In this document: positions 24,557-33,559 of the stretch, piece after piece | Layout: every line of letters begins with the position of its first letter | Numbering within the stretch: position 1 is the stretch's first letter | NCBI GenBank assembly: GCA_947627395.1 | Contig: CANQVW010000003.1 | Coordinates: 1-41,224 of the forward strand | Source: an uncultured Bacilli bacterium | GTDB taxonomy: Bacteria > Bacillota_I > Bacilli_A > ML615J-28 > CAG-698 | DNA length: 41,224 bases | Direction: 5' to 3' | Program-made: the position numbers and the translations under genes | The notes under the pieces: generated by a model | Seen by the model: only the letters and a program-made list of their open reading frames with translations | What the model was told of the DNA's origin: nothing | Database searches by the model: none

Positions 24557-26464
24557 ATGAAAATTACATTTCCAGACGGAACAAACAAAGAATTTAAAAA
24601 AGGAACTCATGCATATGAAATTGCAAGTTCAATTTCTTCCTCATTAGCTAAAAAAAGTATTTACGCAATTGTGAATGGAAAACCATACGATTTATATCGT
24701 CCCATTGAAGAAGATGCAACTATCGAACTAAAAACAAAGGAAGATAGTTTTGATGTGTTAAACCATTCTTGTAGTCATTTATTAGCTAGTGCTGTTAAAA
24801 AATTATACCCTCAAGCTATGTTTGGTGTAGGACCATCCATTGAAGAAGGATTTTATTATGACATTCAACCAGGAGAAGGAATCAAATTTACAGAAACTGA
24901 TTTAGCAGCCATCGAAAAGGAAATGAAACATATTGCAAGTCAAGATCTTCCTTTTAAAAGAATTGAAACAACAAAAGAAGAAGCACTTGAATTGTTTAAA
25001 AATGATAAGTATAAACAAGAAATTATTCGTGACTTAGAAGATGGTGTTACCATTACTTTATATCAACATGGAGATTATGTTGATTTATGTCGTGGCCCAC
25101 ATGTTCCATCCACAAAATTTTTGAAAAACTTCAAGTTAACAAATGTGAGTGGTGCATACTGGCGAGGGGATTCTAAAAATGAACAACTACAACGTATTTA
25201 TGGAGTTTGCTTCTTTGAAGAAAAAGAATTGCAAGAACATTTGCAACATTTAGAAGAAAGAGCAAAACGGGATCATCGTAAACTTGGAAAAGAATTAGAA
25301 TTATTCATGATCAGTGAATATGGACCAGGATTTCCATTTTGGCTTCCTAAAGGAATGGTATTACGTAAGACATTAGAAAATTATTGGTATAAAGTTCATA
25401 CACGTGAAAATTATCAATTTATTCAAACACCTATTATGTTAAATAGAACTCTGTGGGAAATTTCTGGACATTGGGAAAATTATCGTGAAAACATGTATAC
25501 TTCTAAAATTGATGACCAAGATTTCGCAATTAAACCAATGAATTGTCCAGGAGGATTATTGGTTTATAAAAATAGTATTCATTCTTATAAAGATTTACCA
25601 ATTCGATTAGGTGAACTTGGTTTGGTACATCGTCATGAAGCTAGTGGTGCTTTAAATGGATTATTTAGAGTTCGTAACTTTACACAAGATGATGCTCATA
25701 TTTTCTTAAGAGAAGATCAAATTGTAAGTGAAGTTTCTTCATTGATTCGTTTATATGATGAAGTATATAGCACATTTAATTTATCTTATCATATAGAACT
25801 ATCCACAAGACCAGAAAATAAATACATTGGAAAATTAGAAACATGGAACATTGCGGAAGAAGCATTAGCCAATGCATGTAAATCTGCTGGCAAGGATTTT
25901 AAAGTAAATCCAGGAGATGGTGCATTCTATGGACCAAAGTTAGACTTCAAATTAAGAGATTCTATGAATCGAATTTGGCAATGTGGTACGATTCAATTAG
26001 ATATGAATTTACCAGAGCGTTTTGATATTACTTATGTTGGCAGTGATGGTCAATTAAAAAGACCTGTAATGCTTCATAGAGCTTTATTTGGTTCTATTGA
26101 GCGTTTCATTGGTATACTTACAGAACATTTTGGCGGTGCTTTCCCTGTGTGGTTAGCTCCAGTACAAGTGAAAATCATTCCAGTTCATGTAAAGAATCAT
26201 CAAGAATATGTTGAAAAAATATATGAGAAGTTGAGAGAATTAGACATTCGTCCTGAAATGGATCTTCGTGATGAAAAATTATCTTATAAGATTCGTGATG
26301 CACAAACAAAGAAGATTCCATATCAATTAGTTGTTGGCGACAATGAAGTAGAACATCAACAACTTTCTGTTCGTAAGTATGGATCTACAGAAACAAAGCA
26401 ATTATCGGTTGATGAATTTATTTGCCAAATCATGGACGAAATTAAAACTTTAAAATATAAATAG
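24557..26464 (+). CDS. thrS: Threonyl-tRNA synthetase
   Basis: ThrRS attaches threonine to tRNA-Thr. The 635-residue protein has a TGS domain (1-60), an editing domain beginning NHSCSHLLASAVKKLYP (the HxxxH motif of the editing site is visible as HSCSH), and a class II catalytic core. The zinc ligands are Cys in MNCPGG, His in LVHRHEASG, and His in VMLHRALFG. A C-terminal anticodon-binding domain (about 535-635) follows VWLAPVQV. The start is ATG 24557, 6 nt after AAAGGAG; a reading from 24482 would run through the T-box terminator. Expression is controlled by the T-box leader. Confidence 0.97.
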   Translation: MKITFPDGTNKEFKKGTHAYEIASSISSSLAKKSIYAIVNGKPYDLYRPIEEDATIELKTKEDSFDVLNHSCSHLLASAVKKLYPQAMFGVGPSIEEGFYYDIQPGEGIKFTETDLAAIEKEMKHIASQDLPFKRIETTKEEALELFKNDKYKQEIIRDLEDGVTITLYQHGDYVDLCRGPHVPSTKFLKNFKLTNVSGAYWRGDSKNEQLQRIYGVCFFEEKELQEHLQHLEERAKRDHRKLGKELELFMISEYGPGFPFWLPKGMVLRKTLENYWYKVHTRENYQFIQTPIMLNRTLWEISGHWENYRENMYTSKIDDQDFAIKPMNCPGGLLVYKNSIHSYKDLPIRLGELGLVHRHEASGALNGLFRVRNFTQDDAHIFLREDQIVSEVSSLIRLYDEVYSTFNLSYHIELSTRPENKYIGKLETWNIAEEALANACKSAGKDFKVNPGDGAFYGPKLDFKLRDSMNRIWQCGTIQLDMNLPERFDITYVGSDGQLKRPVMLHRALFGSIERFIGILTEHFGGAFPVWLAPVQVKIIPVHVKNHQEYVEKIYEKLRELDIRPEMDLRDEKLSYKIRDAQTKKIPYQLVVGDNEVEHQQLSVRKYGSTETKQLSVDEFICQIMDEIKTLKYK

Positions 26465-26473
26465 GAGAAGTCA

Positions 26474-27193
26474 ATGCAAGACAAATCCAATCCAATCGTT
26501 CAATTAGAATCTAAGTATTTGGTTGCCTTTCTTCTTTCCTTTGCATGGCTACTCGTAGGTCCAGTCTTGTTCATTATCCCTCTAATGATGCAATCACAAA
26601 TCGAAAATGGACAAATTATCATGGATGGTTCTGGAACCTTTGTTTTATCGAATGTAGCTAATTTAATTGCACTCGCTATTATTGTGGGAATTTTTTATCC
26701 AATTTTATTGAATGATTTAAAAAAATGGAAAAAAGATTGGTGGAAAAATATTTTATATATTCTCGTTGCTTTTTTTCTCATTTTAGGATTCAATCAACTA
26801 TTTGGATATCTTTATAAGGTATTTAAAATTGAAGGAACTTCCGATAATCAACAAATCATTGTGGATGCTATGACAGGAAGTAAAGCAATTTATGTCATTC
26901 TTTATTCCGTTTTATTAGCCCCTGTTTTTGAAGAAATTGTTTTTCGTAAGTTCTTATATGGATTTTTACGTATTCGTTTTAAATTACCAGCGTGGTTATG
27001 TGTTCTTCTTACTTCCATTGTTTTTGCTTTGATTCATGTAGTGAGTGATTTTGAAAGTTTGAAGTTTTTCTTTGAATATTTTGCTTTAGCACTTGTGATT
27101 ACTACGGTTTACGCTATTTCTAAAGAAAATGTATTTGCAAGTATAGGAGCCCATTTTCTAAATAATTTATTTGGTGTAATTGAGCTATTATGA
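26474..27193 (+). CDS. CPBP-family intramembrane metalloprotease
   Basis: A 239-residue multi-pass membrane protein. The CPBP (CAAX protease/bacteriocin-processing) motifs are present: EEIVFRKFLYG (motif 1), FALIHV (motif 2) and HFLNN (motif 3), carrying the Glu-Glu and His residues that bind the metal. About seven hydrophobic helices are visible, beginning VAFLLSFAWLLVGPVLF. Family members cleave lipidated peptides or act in bacteriocin immunity; the substrate here is unknown. It lies 9 nt after thrS with AGGAG ahead of the ATG, and its stop overlaps the start of the TPR gene, so the three are probably cotranscribed. Confidence 0.88.
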   Translation: MQDKSNPIVQLESKYLVAFLLSFAWLLVGPVLFIIPLMMQSQIENGQIIMDGSGTFVLSNVANLIALAIIVGIFYPILLNDLKKWKKDWWKNILYILVAFFLILGFNQLFGYLYKVFKIEGTSDNQQIIVDAMTGSKAIYVILYSVLLAPVFEEIVFRKFLYGFLRIRFKLPAWLCVLLTSIVFALIHVVSDFESLKFFFEYFALALVITTVYAISKENVFASIGAHFLNNLFGVIELL

Positions 27194-28116
27194 AAAGAAA
27201 ATATGAAAAACAAATTCAAAAAGCTGAAAAATTATATGAAGCAGGAAAATTAAGTGAAGCCGCTGAAGCTTATGAACAGACATTTAATGAACAAATTTGT
27301 TTGAAAGATTACCTCATGTTAGGATATCTTTATATAGATTTAGAAAATTACCTTCGTGCAGAAGAAATTTTTCAAGACATCCTTTCGCGTCAAGACTGTG
27401 TAGAAGCACTATTTGGATTAGCAAATATTTATGAAAGAACGAAAAGATTTGACCAAGCGATTACTTATTATGAAAAAGTAATTCACGAAGATCATCAAAT
27501 TGTTGATGCATATTTTGCTTGTGCTTATCTATATGATGAAATGGAAAAAGAAATTACATCTATAGAAACACAAAAAGCCATAGAATATTATCAAAAAACA
27601 ATCGAGTTGGAACCAAAACATTTTTGGGCTTACTTAAATTTAGGTTCCATTTATGAAAGAAATAATCAAGATGATCTTGCTTTACAATATTTTTTAAAAG
27701 CTTATGAAATTGATTCTAATATGCCCACAGTTTGTTATAACTTAGGTGTCGTCTATGGAAAGAAAAAAGAAAAAGACTTAGCTCTACAGTATTATTTAGA
27801 AGAATTAACAAAAAAAGATTATTATCCATTTACTTATTTTAATTTAGGAATTTTATATAAAGATCTTTTCCATGATTATGGAAATGCAAAACAAGCATAT
27901 TTAAATGGATTAAAAGTAGATAAGAATAATTTTTCTATTTGGTATAATTTAGGATGTCTTTACTCTTTGATGAATCAATATCAAGATGCATATGAATGTT
28001 TTCTATATCTATATTATAAGAAAAAAGAATATATTTCCTCTCTTAAAGATGATGAAGAGTTAGAAGAATTTCGTAAAACAACTTATTATCAAAAGTTAAT
28101 TCATAATGAAGTATAA
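27190..28116 (+). CDS. Tetratricopeptide-repeat protein
   Basis: A 308-residue cytosolic protein of about seven TPR units, each with the A/G-Y-F-A-P type pattern (AEKLYEAGKLSEAAEAYEQT; IYERTKRFDQAITYYEKV; NLGSIYERNNQDDLALQYFL; YNLGVVYGKKKEKDLALQYY). TPRs form a superhelical protein-binding scaffold; no partner can be named. Its start codon overlaps the stop of the CPBP gene (ATGA), a sign of translational coupling. A terminator follows. Confidence 0.85.
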   Translation: MKRKYEKQIQKAEKLYEAGKLSEAAEAYEQTFNEQICLKDYLMLGYLYIDLENYLRAEEIFQDILSRQDCVEALFGLANIYERTKRFDQAITYYEKVIHEDHQIVDAYFACAYLYDEMEKEITSIETQKAIEYYQKTIELEPKHFWAYLNLGSIYERNNQDDLALQYFLKAYEIDSNMPTVCYNLGVVYGKKKEKDLALQYYLEELTKKDYYPFTYFNLGILYKDLFHDYGNAKQAYLNGLKVDKNNFSIWYNLGCLYSLMNQYQDAYECFLYLYYKKKEYISSLKDDEELEEFRKTTYYQKLIHNEV

Positions 28117-28122
28117 AAATTG

Positions 28123-28156
28123 TTCCCTATCAGTTATTTTGGTAGGGAATGTTTTT
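28123..28156 (+). terminator. Terminator of the thrS-CPBP-TPR transcript
   Basis: TTCCCTA pairs with TAGGGAA around a 13-nt loop and is followed by TGTTTTT. Confidence 0.75.
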
Positions 28157-28219
28157 AATGATGATTTAAAAGTTAATAAGGAAGTTACATATTTTATTGA
28201 AATGAATTATAATGAACTT

Positions 28220-28276
28220 GCTCCTTTCTATGGTTAAAGATAGCCAATTTAAGTACATCATGGAAGGAGCTTTTTT
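28220..28276 (+). terminator. Second hairpin with T6 tail in a gene-free stretch
   Basis: GCTCCTT (28220-28226) pairs with AAGGAGC (28264-28270) across a 37-nt loop that can itself fold, then T6. Apart from this and the preceding terminator, the 355 bases from 28117 to 28471 hold no gene that I can support. Confidence 0.5.
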
Positions 28277-28471
28277 ATAAAAAAACGACCTGGCAAGAAC
28301 TCTATTGATAAAAACATCATCAGTAGGATTTTTGATAGGTGGCTAAATCAGTAAAATTTTTAACAATGCCAATATAATCAACAGGATACGAAAAGACCAT
28401 TTCGCAAGAGAACATCATATAAATCCTAAAAAGATGGGAACCCATCGGCTAGTTGCAAGGTTTTATCATGA

Positions 28472-29753
28472 TTACAAAAGGTCTTTTAACTTTCCTGCAA
28501 GATACAGTGGAATGTTGGTAAATGCACCATTCTTATGATATCCGCGCTTAGAGAAGCGAATGGCATTCATTGGATGATGATTGGCACTATATTTTTTGAA
28601 AGATGGTGCAGATTTGTCTTCGCCACCTTTTACTTTCAAGGGAATGATTTCCATACCATGTTGCAATACGAAATCAATTTCCCCTGATTTATCGGCATAA
28701 TACCTTGGTTTTACAGGAAACTGTCCTCCGAGCTGTTGAAGAACATAATTTTCAGTCAAAGAACCCTTGAATTGATAGTTGGCTTTCAAGAAAATTGCAT
28801 TGTTATTAATTCCTGCCATGTGCCTCAATAGTCCTGTATCAAACATAAACAATTTGAACTGATCTAGCTTATCAAATGTTGGAAGAGGATACTCTGTCTT
28901 AGAAACATTGTAGACTCGGTTGAGCATGCCAGCAAAAACAAGCCACTCAATGGCTTCTTCAAAATCACGAGCTCTGCCACCTTCTCGAACAGCGCCGTAC
29001 ACAAACTTCTCGTTTGGCTTGGCAAGTTGAGAAACGATACTTCTAAACACAATCAAGATACGTCCACTATTGACTTTGCCGTTGTGTTTGAAAAAATCAT
29101 TTTCGTAAATCTCTACCAGTTTTTGTTGTATCTTGGATAGCTTTTCTAGATTTTTATATTTGATCCACGATGTAACACCTTCTGGCATTCTTTCAATCAT
29201 CAAATCATAATTGTAAGCATCTGTTAAACGATGGTGAAAGATTTCTTCAATTTGCTGTTTCTTTTCTATGCTCTTGTAAAAGGTATAAAGAGCTGGATCT
29301 GTGGCACTCAGAAATTCATCAAAGGTTAACGGGAAAAGTCACCATACCGACGGGGTAGGATTTTGGCTGTGCAAGTGGTGTACCAAGCAGGCTTTCAGAT
29401 ACGATTACATGATATTCGTTTGCTTTTTCCTTGAAATATTTCAATGTGTTTAGCGCTTCTGGGCATCCCTGTATCTCATCAAAAATAATCAGTGTTTTGC
29501 CAAGTTGAATTTTACTTTCAGAGATCATGAAAAGAAGTTCAATGATTCGTTTAGGGTTTTTGTTTGTTTCAAAAATAGATTTCAGTTCATTATTTTCATC
29601 AAGGTTGAAATAGACAAAATGATCATAGCAGCTCTGTTCGAATTCCTTTATCAGCCAAGTCTTTCTGACTTGTCTTGCACCACGCAACACCCTCGGCTTG
29701 CGCTCAGGATCAAGCTGTCATTTTTTCAGTTCGCTCAATGCATTTCGCTTCAT
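28472..29753 (-). pseudogene. Broken AAA-type ATPase with DUF4143 domain
   Basis: The intact family is an ATPase of about 420 residues with an N-terminal AAA domain and a C-terminal DUF4143 domain. Reading from ATG 29753 (RBS GAGGTGAT) gives MKRNALSELKK and then an in-frame TGA (29718-29720) where a Trp codon would fit. The P-loop reads GARQVRKT instead of the family GARQVGKT. A frameshift near 29330-29340 separates the N-terminal part (to VGMVTFPVNL) from PLTFDEFLSATDPALYTFY and the DUF4143 part (28472 to about 29329), apparently with a small deletion. The Walker B strand TLIIFDEIQ survives. GC content looks higher than in the flanks, suggesting an imported, decaying gene. Confidence 0.88.
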
Positions 29754-29955
29754 AAAATCACCTCTCATGACTTGTTAAAGATAGCATAACACATTTTTCT
29801 GAAAATTATTGATAATAAAACACACATTTTTCCAAGATTTAAGAGAACTTAGTCATAACATTAAAAAAATCACAAAAGATTAAAACAGGATTCTTTTTAT
29901 TTTTTGATTAAATTTCATCTATTAGGCTTCAGTCCATTTATTTTTTTAATTCTTG

Positions 29956-29964
29956 CATACACTA
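29956..29964 (+). promoter_or_regulatory. Possible sporulation-type -10 element of the LysM gene
   Basis: CATACACTA fits both the sigma-E (CATACANT) and sigma-K (CATAnnnTA) -10 consensus and lies 20 nt before the start. No convincing -35 is visible for either factor. Confidence 0.35.
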
Positions 29965-29984
29965 TAGAGAAATGAGGTGAAAGA

Positions 29985-30467
29985 ATGAGATTTGATTTTT
30001 ATGGTCATTTCAAACAAAAAAGACAACAAAAATATGTTGTGAAAAAAGGAGATACATTATATAAGATTGCGAAAGAAAATAATACAACAGTTGCTGAATT
30101 GTTAGAAGCAAACAATTTAGAAAGTGCATTAATTTATCCAGAACAAGTTCTTTTAATTCCAAAGAAAATGGATCAAGGAGCAAATTATTTTATCGAATAT
30201 GTTGTAAAACCTGATGATACTTTAGAATTAATTGCCAAGAAAAATAATACAACGATTGAAGCATTATCAGAATATAATGATATTGGTAAAATCTATTTAG
30301 TTACAGATCAAGTATTAACTATTCCAATGAGTTATGAGATCTATGAAGTTCAAGCAAACGATACATTACAATCTATTGTTGATCAAAGTCATATGACTTT
30401 AGAAGAATTTATGAATGCAAACTTTAAAAACTTACTACCTGAAGGTACAAAGGTCTATGTGAAATAA
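29985..30467 (+). CDS. Three-LysM protein without signal peptide
   Basis: A 160-residue protein made almost entirely of three LysM domains at about 16-61, 68-113 and 116-160 (YVVKKGDTLYKIAKENNTTV; EYVVKPDDTLELIAKKNNTT; YEVQANDTLQSIVDQSHMT). The N-terminus MRFDFYGHFKQKRQQK is basic but not a signal peptide, so the protein stays in the cytosol in which it is made. In a spore former that fits a mother-cell protein laid on the spore, like SafA-type coat proteins, and the upstream -10-like element agrees. An anchoring role on peptidoglycan is inferred from the domain. RBS GAGGTG precedes the ATG. Confidence 0.8.
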   Translation: MRFDFYGHFKQKRQQKYVVKKGDTLYKIAKENNTTVAELLEANNLESALIYPEQVLLIPKKMDQGANYFIEYVVKPDDTLELIAKKNNTTIEALSEYNDIGKIYLVTDQVLTIPMSYEIYEVQANDTLQSIVDQSHMTLEEFMNANFKNLLPEGTKVYVK

Positions 30468-30474
30468 ATTTTAT

Positions 30475-30503
30475 TTGCTTCTTTTAAAAAAATTGTATAT
30501 AAT
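30475..30503 (+). promoter_or_regulatory. Sigma-A promoter of the flavin reductase-like gene
   Basis: TTGCTT (30475-30480), a 17-bp spacer and TATAAT (30498-30503). Confidence 0.8.
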
Positions 30504-30548
30504 ATAAGAGGTTAGAAAAATAACTAAAAAATATAAGGAGAAAATAAA

Positions 30549-30986
30549 ATGGGATTTAGAGCAGTGGATCATAGTGTTAACATTGTAAGTTTTGAAAAAA
30601 ATCGTCGATATGGAATGGCTTGTGCTTGGATGATGCAAGTAGATTATGACAAAATTGTCTTTTTAATAGGATCACAAAGTGATACAGGGAAAAATATTTC
30701 TATAAAGGATCATATTGGTGTTAGTTCTTTATCCAAAGACCAAAAGAACATTGCTATTCAATTTGGAAATGGTCATAGTGAAGAAAATGATAAAACAAAA
30801 GGAATACCAATGAAAAAGATGAACACTGCATTGGTTGTTGAAGGGGCTTGTAGAATGATGGAAGTAGAAGTTCTTGCAATATATCATTTAGAAGGAATTG
30901 AAGAAGATCATTTGATTTATGGAAAAATACTTTCCTCAGAAGAACATGGTGATTCTTTCTTACATATGAGTGATATGGATGAATAA
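30549..30986 (+). CDS. Flavin reductase-like (FMN-binding split-barrel) protein
   Basis: A 145-residue protein with the features of the flavin reductase-like domain: RRYGMACAWMMQVDYDKIVF, a flavin-contacting strand pair, then SDTGKNISIKDHIGVSSLS and a VEVLAIYHLEG strand towards the end. The family binds FMN and typically reduces free flavin or transfers electrons with NAD(P)H; the substrate cannot be told from the sequence. It is short but complete, with its own promoter and terminator, so it is monocistronic. RBS AAGGAG lies 8 nt before the ATG. Confidence 0.75.
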   Translation: MGFRAVDHSVNIVSFEKNRRYGMACAWMMQVDYDKIVFLIGSQSDTGKNISIKDHIGVSSLSKDQKNIAIQFGNGHSEENDKTKGIPMKKMNTALVVEGACRMMEVEVLAIYHLEGIEEDHLIYGKILSSEEHGDSFLHMSDMDE

Positions 30987-30995
30987 ATATTCATA

Positions 30996-31023
30996 AAGAG
31001 TGTGCTTAGAGTATACTCTTTTT
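30996..31023 (+). terminator. Terminator of the flavin reductase-like gene
   Basis: AAGAGTGT pairs with ATACTCTT (8 bp with one wobble) and runs into TTTTT. Confidence 0.75.
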
Positions 31024-31051
31024 ATATTTTTTTATAAGTCGCAATTTTCAC

Positions 31052-31080
31052 ATGACAAAGTGTACAAAATGTGATAAAAT
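31052..31080 (+). promoter_or_regulatory. Sigma-A promoter of trmFO-xerC
   Basis: ATGACA (31052-31057), a 17-bp spacer and TAAAAT (31075-31080), 23 nt before the start. Confidence 0.65.
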
Positions 31081-31103
31081 GAAATAAAGAAAGGAAGATA
31101 AAT

Positions 31104-32402
31104 ATGAAAACGGTGAATGTTATTGGAGCTGGTCTTGCTGGATCTGAAGCGGCATATCAATTGGCAAAAAGGGGAATTCATGTAAAACTTTATGAAATGA
31201 GAGGAAAGAAAAATACAGAAGCACATACAACAGATCAATTTGCGGAACTCATTTGTAGTAATTCATTGCGTGCTAAATCCCTTGAAAATGCCATTGGATT
31301 ACTGAAAGAAGAAATGAGAAGATTAGATTCTTTAATTATGAGGGCTGCAGATGCAACTGCTATTGAAGCAGGAGGTGCTTTAGCAGTAGATAGAGTGGGA
31401 TTTAGTCAATATGTTACTCATGAATTAAAGATGAATCCAAGAATTGAAGTGGTAAATGAAGAAGTGACGACGATACCTTCTACTCCAACAATTATTGCTA
31501 CAGGTCCATTAACGAGTGAAGCTTTTAGTAGGAAAATTCAAAAGTTTTGTGGAAATGAATATTTATATTTCTATGATTCTGTTGCTCCCATTGTTTTAGA
31601 ATCTTCCATTAATAAGGATATCGCTTATTTAAAATCTCGTTACGATAAAGGGGAAGCATCTTATTATAATTGCCCAATGAATAAAGAACAATTTGAACGC
31701 TTTTATCAAGAGTTGATTCATGCAGAAACGGTGATGCCACACGATTTTGAATTAAAAGTATTTGAAGGATGCATGGCAATTGAGGATATGGCAAAAAGAG
31801 GAGAAAAGACACTTTTATTTGGTCCAATGAAACCTGTTGGATTACGACATCCACAAACTTTAGAACAACCTTATGCTGTTGTTCAATTAAGACAAGATGA
31901 TGCAAGTAAAACAATGTATAATATTGTAGGATTTCAAACTCATTTAAAATGGCCAGAACAAAAAAGAATACTACAAATGATTCCTGGTTTAGAACGTTGT
32001 GAAATTGTTCGATATGGAGTTATGCATCGTAATACCTATATTGAGGGACCTAAAATATTAAATTGTTATTACCAAACAAAGACAAGAAATGATTTATTTT
32101 TTGCGGGTCAAATTACAGGAGTTGAAGGATATTTAGAAAGTGCTTCAAGTGGAATGGTTGCTGGAATTAACATGGCTAAAGTATTAGAAGGTAAAGATCA
32201 AATTGATTTTACTAGAAAGACTTCAATGGGAGCTTTGGCTCATTATGTTAGTCAAGAGAACAAAAATTTTGTTCCTATGAATGCTAATTTTTGTTTAATT
32301 GAACCTCTTAGGGATTTAGCAAAGAAAAAAGAAAGAAAAGCAAACTATGCAAAAAGAAGTTTAGAATGGATTGAAATGATGAGAGGTGAGATTTGTGAAT
32401 GA
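31104..32402 (+). CDS. trmFO: Methylenetetrahydrofolate-tRNA-(uracil-5-)-methyltransferase
   Basis: TrmFO makes ribothymidine at tRNA position 54 with methylene-THF and FADH2. The 432-residue length is normal. The N-terminus VNVIGAGLAGSEAAYQLAKRG is the FAD dinucleotide-binding motif, followed by LYEMRGKKNTEAHTTDQFAE and ICSNSLRAKSLENAIGLLKE, which are diagnostic of TrmFO. The FAGQITGVEGYLESASSG segment near the C-terminus closes the FAD site. The stop overlaps the xerC start by 8 nt, so the pair is cotranscribed, as gid-codV are in Bacillus. Confidence 0.97.
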   Translation: MKTVNVIGAGLAGSEAAYQLAKRGIHVKLYEMRGKKNTEAHTTDQFAELICSNSLRAKSLENAIGLLKEEMRRLDSLIMRAADATAIEAGGALAVDRVGFSQYVTHELKMNPRIEVVNEEVTTIPSTPTIIATGPLTSEAFSRKIQKFCGNEYLYFYDSVAPIVLESSINKDIAYLKSRYDKGEASYYNCPMNKEQFERFYQELIHAETVMPHDFELKVFEGCMAIEDMAKRGEKTLLFGPMKPVGLRHPQTLEQPYAVVQLRQDDASKTMYNIVGFQTHLKWPEQKRILQMIPGLERCEIVRYGVMHRNTYIEGPKILNCYYQTKTRNDLFFAGQITGVEGYLESASSGMVAGINMAKVLEGKDQIDFTRKTSMGALAHYVSQENKNFVPMNANFCLIEPLRDLAKKKERKANYAKRSLEWIEMMRGEICE

Positions 32403-33324
32403 AATCGATGCAAAAGCAGTCAACGAATTTTTAAGATACATCGAAACTGAAAAGAAATATTCTCAATATACCATTGATAATTATCGAAGAGATATTGAAG
32501 AATTTGAACAATATCTTTCCATAAATAAATTTGGTTCTTTAATGGAATTTCGCCAAAACGCTCAAAGATATTATGTAGCTTATTTAAATCAAGAACATTT
32601 TAAACCAAGAAGTGTTGCCAGAAAATTAAGTAGTTTACGCTCTTTTTATCGCTATTGTTGCCGTGAAGGCAAGGTTCCTGAAACATCTTTTGCGGATGTG
32701 TCTTCTCCTAAATTAGATAAAACCTTACCTAAATTCTTATATACAGAAGAACTAGATGCTTTGTTTGAAAGTATTGATACAAGTGATGCTATTGGTAAAA
32801 GAGACTATGCAATTTTAGAATTTATGTATGGAACTGGTGTTCGTGTCAGTGAACTTTGTAGCATTAAACAACAAGATATTGACTATTTCAATCAACAAGT
32901 CATTGTTTTAGGAAAAGGGAATAAAGAAAGATATTTACCTTTACATGACCTCATTATTTATGCTTTAAAAGAATATGTTCAATATGGAAGAATTGAATTA
33001 CAAGCCAAAAATAAGACAGAAATTACAGATTTTTTGTTTCTAAACTTTCGTGGAAAACCCCTTACACCAAGGGGAGTCCGTGTAATTTTAAATAGTATTG
33101 TGGAAAGAGCGAGTCAAAATTTTCACTTAAGCCCACACATGTTAAGACACTCATTTGCAACTCACCTACTGAATGGTGGAGCTGATTTAATAACTGTCCA
33201 AGAGTTACTAGGGCATGTAAATTTATCTACTACACAAATCTATACTCACATTTCAAAAGAACAATTAAGAGAAGAATATATGAAAAAATTCCCTAGAGCA
33301 CATAAAACCGAAGAAGATAAATAG
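32395..33324 (+). CDS. xerC: Tyrosine recombinase XerC
   Basis: A 309-residue tyrosine recombinase that resolves chromosome dimers at dif with a partner Xer protein. The SAM-like core-binding N-domain spans about 1-90 (YSQYTIDNYRRDIEEFEQYL). Catalytic residues are Arg in GTGVRVSELCS, Lys in LGKGNKERYLP, His-x-x-Arg in HMLRHSFATHLL, His in LLGHVNLSTTQ and Tyr in IYTHIS. The start is GTG 32395, 5 nt after AGGTGA; a GTG at 32386 lacks such a site. XerC rather than XerD is inferred from the position behind trmFO, where Bacillus has codV. The hslV, hslU and codY genes that follow there are absent. Confidence 0.9.
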   Translation: MNEIDAKAVNEFLRYIETEKKYSQYTIDNYRRDIEEFEQYLSINKFGSLMEFRQNAQRYYVAYLNQEHFKPRSVARKLSSLRSFYRYCCREGKVPETSFADVSSPKLDKTLPKFLYTEELDALFESIDTSDAIGKRDYAILEFMYGTGVRVSELCSIKQQDIDYFNQQVIVLGKGNKERYLPLHDLIIYALKEYVQYGRIELQAKNKTEITDFLFLNFRGKPLTPRGVRVILNSIVERASQNFHLSPHMLRHSFATHLLNGGADLITVQELLGHVNLSTTQIYTHISKEQLREEYMKKFPRAHKTEEDK

Positions 33325-33408
33325 GAAATATTTACTAAGTAAAATATAAACTATCTTATACTGTTTACAAAATTCAAAAGAAAATAAAAAACAAAATCCA
33401 AAAAAGAT

Positions 33409-33437
33409 TTGCATATTATGGGTGGCTGTGATATAAT
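33409..33437 (+). promoter_or_regulatory. Sigma-A promoter of the rpsB operon
   Basis: TTGCAT (33409-33414), a 17-bp spacer and TATAAT (33432-33437). Transcription should start near 33444, about 116 nt before rpsB. Confidence 0.85.
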
Positions 33438-33455
33438 ATTATGGGTAAAAAATAA

Positions 33456-33521
33456 CCACACGATAGGAGAAGGTCGTCAGTTGCACTTTCATAGTGAGGC
33501 GGCATTTGGGGATCATCGTGG
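33456..33521 (+). promoter_or_regulatory. Structured 5' leader of rpsB, possible S2 autoregulatory element
   Basis: Three nested helices can be drawn: CCA-(CA)-CGAT (33456-33464) with ATCGTGG (33515-33521); GTCGTC (33473-33478) with GGCGGC (33498-33503), using wobbles; and CACT (33484-33487) with AGTG (33493-33496). The region is visibly richer in G and C than its flanks. Many ribosomal protein operons have leaders bound by their own product, so S2 feedback is a reasonable guess; I could not match it to a named class. Confidence 0.5.
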
Positions 33522-33559
33522 AAGCCAGAACAAAATAAAAAGAAAAAGGAGAAAAAAAC

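Noticed and set aside
28277..28471. Possible transposase or other gene fragment upstream of the ATPase relic
   Set aside because: Short peptides can be read in several frames, but none is long or resembles a family that I recognise, and no terminal inverted repeats or target duplication were seen.
28472..29753. UGA read as Trp (code 4), since a TGA stands where Trp fits in the ATPase relic
   Set aside because: TGA ends intact genes here (mutM, trmFO, the CPBP protease and operon gene 2), and the same relic has a frameshift and a P-loop change.
31609..31914. Minus-strand frame of about 100 codons within trmFO
   Set aside because: It lies wholly inside a confidently identified gene, has no ribosome binding site and no recognisable protein features.
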